Below, piece by piece: positions 30,746 to 37,381 of a stretch of DNA of 39,518 bases. Numbering within the stretch: the first letter of the stretch is position 1; each line of letters opens with the position of its first letter. The translations under genes were made by a program, and so were the position numbers. A model generated the notes under the pieces. The model worked only from the letters and a program-made list of their open reading frames with translations, was not told the origin of the DNA and did no database searches. Origin of the DNA: Saprospiraceae bacterium (lineage in GTDB: Bacteria; Bacteroidota; Bacteroidia; Chitinophagales; Saprospiraceae); NCBI GenBank assembly GCA_020631105.1, contig JAHDHW010000025.1:1-39518 (forward strand), read 5' to 3'.

Positions 30746-31795
30746 ATGGTCATTTCTGGCATTCAACAAGTTGGTATTGGTATTCCTAATGTGCACGAAG
30801 CTTTCAATTGGTATAATAAGCACCTCGGAATGGATATTCAGGTATTCGATGAAGCGGCAGAGGCAGCACTTATGCTTAACTATACCGGAGGCGAACCTCG
30901 AAGCCGTCATGCAAAGTTAGCGATCAATATCCAGGGTGGAGGTGGATTGGAGATTTGGCAATACACCTCACGAGTGCCGCAGCCAGCAGCCTTTGATATT
31001 CAGTTAGGAGATTACGGAATCTTCGTGGCTAAGTTCAAAAGCCGTGATGTCCAACGCTCTTATGATATCCTAAAAAAACAAGGTGTCAATCTGTTAGGAG
31101 TTGTGGAGACTAATCCTGCTGGCAGCAAACATTTCTATTTGAAAGATCCTTATGGAAATATTTGTGAGGTGATTGAAGCTAGTGATTGGTTTAAATCTTA
31201 TAAATCACATACCGGCGGTGTTTATGGTTGTACGATCGGTGTTTCTGATATTGATCAGTCAAAAGAATTTTACGCCTCTATTTTAGGTTACGATAAAGTG
31301 CTTAGTGATACCACGAGTAATTTTGCAGACTACGCCGGAATCCCCGGAGGGGAAAAACAGTTTCGTCGTGTTATCCTTAAGAATGGACAAAAACGAGAGG
31401 GAGCGTTTAGCCGTTTACTCGGCGACAGCGAAATAGAATTAGTGCAAGTACTTGATCGAACACCACAGTTAATTTATAAAGATCGCCTTTGGGGAGATTT
31501 AGGATTCATTCACCTTTGTTTTGATATCAATGGAATGAACGAATTGCGTCAACTTTGTGAATCCAAAGGCCATCCGTTTACTGCCGATAGCGCTGATAGT
31601 TTTGATATGGGGGAAGCGGCCGGGCATTTTTCTTATATCGAAGATCCGGATGGCACCTTGATTGAATTTGTCGAAACACATAAGGTACCTGTCCTCAAAA
31701 AAATTAACTGGTACATGAATCTCCGAAATCGAGATCCAAAGAAACCATTACCTAATTGGATGGTAAGTGCCCTTGCTCTCAATCGCAAAAAATGA
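30746..31795 (+). CDS. two-domain VOC (glyoxalase/dioxygenase-fold) protein
   Basis: This is a cytoplasmic protein of 349 residues made of two vicinal-oxygen-chelate modules. The first is at about 4-150 (IQQVGIGIPNVHEAFNWYNKHLGM ... KHFYLKDPYGNICEVIE). The second is at about 158-315 (YGCTIGVSDIDQSKEFYASILGYD ... FSYIEDPDGTLIEFVE). The second has the metal-site pattern of the fold (a strand His near HLCFDI and the final Glu in LIEFVE); the first keeps the closing Glu. The fold covers lyases, isomerases, extradiol dioxygenases and HPPD-like enzymes, so the reaction is unknown. It follows the oxoamine synthase on the same strand with a hairpin between, suggesting the pair acts in one pathway. 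The stop overlaps the next start as ATGA. Confidence 0.87.
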   Translation: MVISGIQQVGIGIPNVHEAFNWYNKHLGMDIQVFDEAAEAALMLNYTGGEPRSRHAKLAINIQGGGGLEIWQYTSRVPQPAAFDIQLGDYGIFVAKFKSRDVQRSYDILKKQGVNLLGVVETNPAGSKHFYLKDPYGNICEVIEASDWFKSYKSHTGGVYGCTIGVSDIDQSKEFYASILGYDKVLSDTTSNFADYAGIPGGEKQFRRVILKNGQKREGAFSRLLGDSEIELVQVLDRTPQLIYKDRLWGDLGFIHLCFDINGMNELRQLCESKGHPFTADSADSFDMGEAAGHFSYIEDPDGTLIEFVETHKVPVLKKINWYMNLRNRDPKKPLPNWMVSALALNRKK

Positions 31796-32253
31796 AATTC
31801 AACGTAGGCTTTCAACTCACAATTAACTGTATTTTGCTTGCATTCTTCTTTGGTGCATGTAGTACCTCAGTGGCCACTGTTGATACAGCGTACGAAGAAC
31901 CACAATCCGTAGAAATATTTCTCGATGGCCAATTCAAAGAAGTGTTGTTAAAAGATTTTTCAGAACCTACTGAAGGGATGATGCAGTTTCTGCATAATAT
32001 GTACACCGGGATAAAGTACCCTTATGAGGCGCGGAGTAACGGAATACAAGGTATTGTAATGATTAAGATTACGGTGAATGAATTAGGTGTGCTGGAAGAC
32101 GCAGTAGTCAGTGAGGGCCTGGGGTATGGATGCGACGAAGAAGCACTTAAAGCCGTACTCAAAGCTGGACAAATGGGCTTTACACCAGCGATTTATGAAG
32201 GCAAACCCGTAAAGTCCAGATTCGATATTCCAGTAAAATTCAAGTTTGCCTAA
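31792..32253 (+). CDS. TonB C-terminal domain lipoprotein
   Basis: This is a protein of 153 residues. I start at 31792, where ATG overlaps the VOC stop as ATGA; the longer frame lies inside the VOC gene. The N-terminus is a hydrophobic signal with a lipobox-like FFGAC, so Cys23 is probably lipidated. Residues 70-153 are a TonB C-terminal domain (YPYEARSNGIQGIVMIKITV ... DEEALKAVLKAGQMGFTPAIYEGKPVKSRFDIPVKF). The Pro-rich spacer and membrane helix of a true TonB are missing, so it is unlikely to energise receptors. Such short TonB-like lipoproteins are common in Bacteroidota and of unknown role. Tight overlap suggests coupled translation with the VOC protein. It is convergent with the next gene. 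Confidence 0.85.
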   Translation: MKFNVGFQLTINCILLAFFFGACSTSVATVDTAYEEPQSVEIFLDGQFKEVLLKDFSEPTEGMMQFLHNMYTGIKYPYEARSNGIQGIVMIKITVNELGVLEDAVVSEGLGYGCDEEALKAVLKAGQMGFTPAIYEGKPVKSRFDIPVKFKFA

Positions 32254-32268
32254 ACACTTAAAGAACTC

Positions 32269-32577
32269 CTACTCGGTATCCGGATCAGATGCCGCTTTAT
32301 CTTTTTCCAAGGCCTCTTTTTTTAACTTCTTTCTCAGGTATCCCAGTGTAAATAAAACAGCTATACAAAGAAACACAGTGAGGATGATTAATCCACTAAT
32401 CACAGTCTGTGCTCCTTCTTCTGAAATGATACCTGACCTGGCAATAGGCGCTTTTAATAAGTAAAGCAGAATGCTCAACAGAGGAAGACCAATTAATAAC
32501 ATTCGTGCCAGGGAATAACAATTTCGGATTTTATCCTCATTGGGTATTTCGTTCCACGGATCGTATTCTTCGGCCAT
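32269..32577 (-). CDS. small two-TM membrane protein
   Basis: This is a protein of 102 residues with hydrophobic segments at about 28-44 (MLLIGLPLLSILLYLL) and 52-76 (SGLIILTVFLCIAVLFTLGYL), an acidic aromatic N-terminus (MAEEYDPWNEIPNEDK) and a highly charged tail. No family is recognised. It lies 30 bases downstream of the ankyrin gene on the same strand and probably shares its transcript, perhaps as a membrane partner. It is convergent with the TonB-like lipoprotein gene, with only 15 bases between the stops. Confidence 0.7.
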   Translation of the reverse strand: MAEEYDPWNEIPNEDKIRNCYSLARMLLIGLPLLSILLYLLKAPIARSGIISEEGAQTVISGLIILTVFLCIAVLFTLGYLRKKLKKEALEKDKAASDPDTE

Positions 32578-32607
32578 CTGTTTATTCTTTTTTCGTTCAA
32601 CGAGCGA

Positions 32608-33942
32608 TTAAGCTTCCATTTCTTCTCTTAATAATGCAACGATTGCAGTACGGTCATCATCTAGAGATTCTGCGAATTCTAATGCATTCTGATTACTCGC
32701 ATTCTTTATAGCAGGGTCTGCACCTTCCGCTAAAAGTCCGGTCACCCAATCAATTCGATTGTGGAGGATAGCCCATTCAAGCAAAGACTTCTCCTTGGTA
32801 ACCATATTAAGGTTAACCTTGTTTTTAGCAAGAACAGGTAAGGTTCCGATACCCGCTTTTTCAATCGCCTTCACGATTGGACAAACACCCTCTTTTCCTC
32901 CAAAGCTAGGATCTGCTCCGGCCTGTAAAAGCAAGTTCATCATCCTTGGATCTTTGTAGGCTAAAAACTGAGGGCTCAATAACTGCTCTCCATCATTGAT
33001 GATATCTTTGATCTTATCTGGATGATGCTCTATAATGAATTCAACTAACTCGTACATGTTATGGCTGACCGCCTTGGTAAAAGGAGAATGTTTTTTCTGA
33101 GGGACAAAACTCAAGGCATCTGCACCTTGCTCGATTAGGAATTTAGCAAGTTTCGAATTCTGCATCCGGATAGCCATCATCAGAGGAGTAGAATTATAAA
33201 AAGGATCAAAAGTGTTTAAATCCTCAACCTTTTCCACAAAGTATTTTACCGCTTCACTATCCTTGCTCTGCATCGCCTTTAATAGAGGGCGCGCGTATCC
33301 ATCTTTTCCTACTTCATATAATTCCTCCATTGTTTGCTTTGCCTCTGCCTCCGCTTTTGCCTTCTTGGCCTCTTCTGCTGCTGCTTTCTTTTGAGCTGCT
33401 TCCTCTCTACGCTTCCGGGCCGCTTCTGCCTGTGCTTTTAACTGCTCATGTTTTTTTCTGTCATTCGCCAGTCGTTCCTGCTTGGAAACATCCTTTGCTC
33501 CTTCGAGCAGCGCTAAAACCTCCGGACGATCCATTCGCTTCGCTTCTTGCATCGGCGTAATTCCTTTGCCATTAGGCTGATGAATGTCCGCACCTTTTTC
33601 CAAAAGCATTTCAATGATCGTTTCATGTTCCCAGTACACAGCTTTGAATAAGGCAGTATCACCATTGGGATCCCTAAGGTTAGGGTTGGCCTTCGCTTCT
33701 AGTAATAATTCGACAATCTCTGCACTATTATTATCCACTGCAATCGGAAGCGCAATACGATAGATGCCGTCTCTTTTATTTGGATCAACTCCAGCGCGCA
33801 GTACGCGCTCTACCTGATCCACATCATTTTGATCAACGGCTCGGATAAGATCCGTTACATCAAAAGTCAATCGATCTCTTATATTTTGAGTGCTACGGTC
33901 AATAAAGTCCCCTAACTTTCCAAAAAATTCATCTCCTGTCAT
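32608..33942 (-). CDS. ankyrin repeat protein split by a charged coiled coil
   Basis: This is a protein of 444 residues without a signal peptide. Residues about 28-150 hold three to four ankyrin repeats (DVDQVERVLRAGVDPNKRD, NSAEIVELLLEAKANPNLRDPNGDTALFKAV, HETIIEMLLEKGADIHQPNGKGITP). Residues about 155-205 are a Lys/Glu/Ala-rich coiled coil. Residues 210-440 hold a second, more diverged ankyrin block of about five to six repeats (NSKLAKFLIEQGADALSF, DPRMMNLLLQAGADPSFGGKEGVCPIVKAI). It should be a cytoplasmic protein-binding scaffold whose two blocks are joined by a long helix. The partner is unknown. It leads an operon with a small membrane protein. A TAnnTTTG box is 79-86 bases upstream. 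Confidence 0.88.
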   Translation of the reverse strand: MTGDEFFGKLGDFIDRSTQNIRDRLTFDVTDLIRAVDQNDVDQVERVLRAGVDPNKRDGIYRIALPIAVDNNSAEIVELLLEAKANPNLRDPNGDTALFKAVYWEHETIIEMLLEKGADIHQPNGKGITPMQEAKRMDRPEVLALLEGAKDVSKQERLANDRKKHEQLKAQAEAARKRREEAAQKKAAAEEAKKAKAEAEAKQTMEELYEVGKDGYARPLLKAMQSKDSEAVKYFVEKVEDLNTFDPFYNSTPLMMAIRMQNSKLAKFLIEQGADALSFVPQKKHSPFTKAVSHNMYELVEFIIEHHPDKIKDIINDGEQLLSPQFLAYKDPRMMNLLLQAGADPSFGGKEGVCPIVKAIEKAGIGTLPVLAKNKVNLNMVTKEKSLLEWAILHNRIDWVTGLLAEGADPAIKNASNQNALEFAESLDDDRTAIVALLREEMEA

Positions 33943-34020
33943 TTTCTATATTACTTTCTTTGATAGATGGATCTCACTTATAGTCGATTCCAACTAAATC
34001 TTATGATTAAATTTGTAAAT

Positions 34021-34028
34021 CAAAGATA
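34021..34028 (-). promoter_or_regulatory. TAnnTTTG (-7) promoter box for the ankyrin operon
   Basis: On the minus strand this reads TATCTTTG, matching the consensus. It predicts a 5-prime UTR of about 70 bases. The rest of the 214-bp divergent gap shows nothing further except the tetR promoter. Confidence 0.4.
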
Positions 34029-34144
34029 AAAATTTTCCAATGTTTTGACTTTCTTCAAAGATGAAACCTAAGGATTACTATACATAGGCAAGGTACTCAG
34101 AACACTAAACTTCAAATTAACTAGAGTACATTTCTCATTTTCGC

Positions 34145-34152
34145 TATTTTTG
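34145..34152 (+). promoter_or_regulatory. TAnnTTTG (-7) box immediately before the tetR start codon
   Basis: TATTTTTG ends only four bases before the ATG at 34157. If used, transcription would begin at or within a few bases of the start codon, giving a leaderless or nearly leaderless mRNA. Confidence 0.45.
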
Positions 34153-34156
34153 CATT

Positions 34157-34741
34157 ATGCAAGTGGACCAAAACAAATCAAGACGCGCCGTAATTTTAGA
34201 ATGTGCCGCCCGGCTTTTTCGTGAAAAAGGCTATAAAGCTACCTCTATGCGGAATATTGCGGAAGCAGTTGGTATTCAAGGGGCAAGCCTCTATAATCAT
34301 ATTACAGGTAAACAAGAAATCCTGGTAGAGCTACTCATGTCTATTGCTCGTCTTTTTACCAAAGAGATGAATGAAATCAATAAATCTTCCCTCCCTGCGG
34401 TCGATAAACTTAAACGCCTCATTAGTATCCATATTCGCTATACTGCTGAACAAACTGACGCTATTTCCATTATTACGAGTGAGTGGGCGCACTTGGAAGA
34501 GCCAACCTTATCAGAGTACCTGGGTTTGCGGAATGCCTACGAGGAAAAATTTGAGCAAATTATCAAAGAATGTATTGCAGACGGCACCTTTGAAAATGTT
34601 AATCCGAAAATTGCACTTTTTTCGATCTTATCGACGCTTCGCTGGTTATATTCCTGGTACGGAAAACAAAAAAACATCAATCCAATCGAGCTAGAACAGG
34701 AAATGATCCACTGTTTATTAATGGGGCTGATTAAACGGTAA
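34157..34741 (+). CDS. TetR-family transcriptional regulator
   Basis: This is a repressor of 194 residues. The N-terminal DNA-binding domain (8-60) has the TetR helix-turn-helix, ILECAARLFREKGYKATSMR then NIAEAVGIQGASLYNHITGK. The C-terminal ligand domain (65-190) is helical with several aromatic residues and is of the TetR_C group seen in fatty-acyl/aryl-CoA regulators. Upstream location, same direction and a perfect palindromic operator 15 bases after its stop, over the paaZ promoter, make it the likely repressor of paaZ and the E1 gene. A phenylacetyl-CoA-like inducer, as for PaaR, is inference. The promoter box lies right at the start codon. Confidence 0.92.
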   Translation: MQVDQNKSRRAVILECAARLFREKGYKATSMRNIAEAVGIQGASLYNHITGKQEILVELLMSIARLFTKEMNEINKSSLPAVDKLKRLISIHIRYTAEQTDAISIITSEWAHLEEPTLSEYLGLRNAYEEKFEQIIKECIADGTFENVNPKIALFSILSTLRWLYSWYGKQKNINPIELEQEMIHCLLMGLIKR

Positions 34742-34755
34742 AATTTTTGTACCTT

Positions 34756-34775
34756 TAACTAACGTTTGTTAGTTA
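34756..34775. promoter_or_regulatory. palindromic operator upstream of paaZ
   Basis: TAACTAAC (34756-34763) and GTTAGTTA (34768-34775) are perfectly inverted around GTTT. The TTTG at 34765-34768, a candidate -33 element, lies inside it. A further half-like GTTAGTTTT follows at 34789-34797. This fits a TetR-family site that blocks RNA polymerase. Confidence 0.7.
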
Positions 34776-34790
34776 GATATGATAAAGTGT

Positions 34791-34798
34791 TAGTTTTG
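34791..34798 (+). promoter_or_regulatory. TAnnTTTG (-7) promoter box for paaZ
   Basis: TAGTTTTG matches the consensus, 22 bases after TTTG at 34765-34768. The predicted start is near 34804, giving a leader of about 17 bases before the ATG at 34821. Confidence 0.55.
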
Positions 34799-34820
34799 AT
34801 CAAATAAAACCATTTCGAAG

Positions 34821-37325
34821 ATGAATAAACTAGGAAATTATGTCCAAGGTCAATGGATGCATGGTGAAGGAGAAGGAAATCCTTTGTTTGATGCAGTGAC
34901 CGGAGAGATTATTTCACATGCAAGTACTAAAGGGCTGGACTTTGGAGCTATCCTCCAATATGGTAGAAATACCGGAGGGCCGGTACTTCGCAAAATGACC
35001 TTCCATCAAAGAGGCGTAATGCTCAAAAAGCTAGCACTCTATCTCACTAAACGAAAAGACAAATTCTACGAAATAAGTTATCGCACCGGAGCGACGAAAG
35101 TTGATAGCTGGATTGATATTGAAGGTGGCTTCGGTAATTTATTCGCTAATGCCTCTTTACGTAAGAAGTTTCCAAATCAAACTTATCATGTTGATGGTGA
35201 CCCGATTGACCTTTCAAAAGGTGGTAGCTTTATGGGGCATCATATCATGGTACCTAAAGAAGGCGTTGCGATTCATATCAATGCTTATAATTTCCCAGTC
35301 TGGGGGATGCTTGAAAAATGTGCGGTTAACTGGATGGCCGGCGTACCTGCTGTGGTTAAACCTGCAACGGCGACTTCCTTCTTAACAGAAGCCGTTGTCC
35401 GCGAAATTATTGCTTCAGGTATTTTACCTGAAGGCGCATTACAACTTATCTGCGGATCTGCCAGATCAATTTTGGATACTGTAGAATCTCAGGACGTAGT
35501 TACTTTTACCGGTTCTGCTGAAACAGGCCGAATGTTAAAAGCTCATCCGCGGATTATTCAAGAGGCTGTTCCTTTTAATATGGAAGCAGATTCACTTAAC
35601 TGCTCTGTATTAGGTGAAGATGCTGCTCCGGGTACCGAAGAATTTAATCTGTTTATCAAGGAAGTCAGAAAAGAAATGACGGTCAAGTGTGGTCAGAAAT
35701 GTACGGCTATTCGGCGAATCATTGTGCCTGAAGCTTTTATCGAAGATGTTCAAATTGCATTGGGTAAATCATTGTCTAAAATAACAATTGGTAATCCAGC
35801 CTTAAAAGAGGTCCGAATGGGAGCATTGGCAAGTCGTGCTCAGGTAGACGAAGTATTAGATCGGGTGAAAACACTCACACAAACAGCAGAGATGGTCTAT
35901 GGAAAAATGGACGACCTCGAATTAATTGACGCCGATGCAAAGAAAGGCGCTTTCTTAAGCCCGATCCTATTACTAGAAAAGAATCCTCATCAAAATCAGG
36001 CGGTACATGAAGTAGAAGCTTTTGGGCCTGTAAGTACCATTATGCCTTATAAGGATTTGGAGGATGCTGTGCAATTAGCCAAAATGGGTAAAGGCTCTCT
36101 ATGTTGTTCGATCTCTACTAATGATGATAAGATTGCTCGGGATTTTGTGATTGGTGCAGCAAGTCATCACGGTCGTATCCTGGTTTTAAATCGAGAATCT
36201 GCCAAACAAAGTACAGGTCATGGTTCTCCTCTGCCAACACTAGTACATGGCGGCCCTGGTCGTGCCGGAGGAGGAGAAGAGATGGGTGGAATGCGTGGCG
36301 TAAAACATTATCTACAACGATGTGCGATACAAGGATCACCAACCACACTTACTGCAGTAACAGGAATTTATCAGCAAGGTGCTAAATATAAAGAAGCACC
36401 ACAACATCCATTTAAATACCATTTTGAAGATATCGAAGTAGGAATGTCCTTGCTAACACATAAGCGAACGGTCACCGATACGGATATCATCAATTTTGCG
36501 AATGTCACCTGGGATCATTTTTATGCGCATACTGATATTACTTCACTAGGTGGAACCATCTTTGAAAAGCGTGCTGCACATGGATACTTTATCCTGGGCG
36601 CAGCAGCAGGGCTTTTTGTGTATCCAAATAAAGGCCCGGTAGCAGCAAATTATGGTCTGGACGAATGTCGGTTTTTAAAACCAATCTATCATAATGACAC
36701 CATCCAGGTAAGACTAACCTGTAAAGAAAGGGTAGAGCGAGATAGCCGTGGTCGAGAGTTTCCATCAGGAGTTGTTAAATGGTTTGTGGAAGTGTATGAT
36801 CAGGAAGACGAACTTTGTGCGACCGCAACGGTACTTACCTTAGTACAGAAGAAGAGTCCGTTTCAGGAGTTTACGAGAGCAAATGTAGAAGGCAGTATGT
36901 CGCTTTTAACAGAGGCTACTTCCGCTAATTGGGGAATTATGACGCCACAACATATGGTCGAACATTTAGAGGATCAATTCCAGGTAGCGCTTGGTAAAAC
37001 TTCAGAGAAGTTAGCGATACCTGAAGCAAAAGTGGAGCGTTATCAAGAGAGCTTATTTAATTATCGAAAGATGCCTAAAGAGTTTAAGCATCCCGACCTT
37101 GATCCTGATAAACCAGCTAAGTTGAGATACGATAATCTTGAGGCAGCAAAGACAGCTTTTTTCAAAGCTTACGATGAATACGAAGCATATTATAAAGCGA
37201 ACCCAGAAGCGGTTCATCTGAATCCAATGTTTGGACCGTTGGATAAAGAGCTTTGGGATTTGATGCATCGCAAGCATTTCCATCATCACTTTGAACAGTT
37301 TGATATAATAATGAAGACGGAATGA
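34821..37325 (+). CDS. paaZ: PaaZ-type bifunctional aldehyde dehydrogenase/enoyl-CoA hydratase with extra DUF1569-like domain
   Basis: This is a ring-opening enzyme of phenylacetate breakdown: the hydratase opens the oxepin-CoA ring and the dehydrogenase oxidises the aldehyde formed. It has 834 residues against about 681 in E. coli. Residues 1-520 are the aldehyde dehydrogenase, with catalytic Glu255 (FNMEADSLN) and Cys294 (GQKCTA), one residue off the E. coli numbering. Residues 535-680 are a MaoC-type (R)-hydratase with Asp565 and His570 in DHFYAH, keeping the five-residue spacing of E. coli. Residues about 690-834 are extra: SANWGIMTPQHMVEHLEDQF ... NPMFGPLDKELWDLMHRKHF then HHHFEQF matches DUF1569 of the DinB-like fold. 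paaABCDE are not in the window. The E1 gene follows by 56 bases. Confidence 0.9.
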   Translation: MNKLGNYVQGQWMHGEGEGNPLFDAVTGEIISHASTKGLDFGAILQYGRNTGGPVLRKMTFHQRGVMLKKLALYLTKRKDKFYEISYRTGATKVDSWIDIEGGFGNLFANASLRKKFPNQTYHVDGDPIDLSKGGSFMGHHIMVPKEGVAIHINAYNFPVWGMLEKCAVNWMAGVPAVVKPATATSFLTEAVVREIIASGILPEGALQLICGSARSILDTVESQDVVTFTGSAETGRMLKAHPRIIQEAVPFNMEADSLNCSVLGEDAAPGTEEFNLFIKEVRKEMTVKCGQKCTAIRRIIVPEAFIEDVQIALGKSLSKITIGNPALKEVRMGALASRAQVDEVLDRVKTLTQTAEMVYGKMDDLELIDADAKKGAFLSPILLLEKNPHQNQAVHEVEAFGPVSTIMPYKDLEDAVQLAKMGKGSLCCSISTNDDKIARDFVIGAASHHGRILVLNRESAKQSTGHGSPLPTLVHGGPGRAGGGEEMGGMRGVKHYLQRCAIQGSPTTLTAVTGIYQQGAKYKEAPQHPFKYHFEDIEVGMSLLTHKRTVTDTDIINFANVTWDHFYAHTDITSLGGTIFEKRAAHGYFILGAAAGLFVYPNKGPVAANYGLDECRFLKPIYHNDTIQVRLTCKERVERDSRGREFPSGVVKWFVEVYDQEDELCATATVLTLVQKKSPFQEFTRANVEGSMSLLTEATSANWGIMTPQHMVEHLEDQFQVALGKTSEKLAIPEAKVERYQESLFNYRKMPKEFKHPDLDPDKPAKLRYDNLEAAKTAFFKAYDEYEAYYKANPEAVHLNPMFGPLDKELWDLMHRKHFHHHFEQFDIIMKTE

Positions 37326-37381
37326 ATGAGGTAAAACCATTCAATAGTTTTAATTCATTCTTCATTTTCTAAAAAATCATC

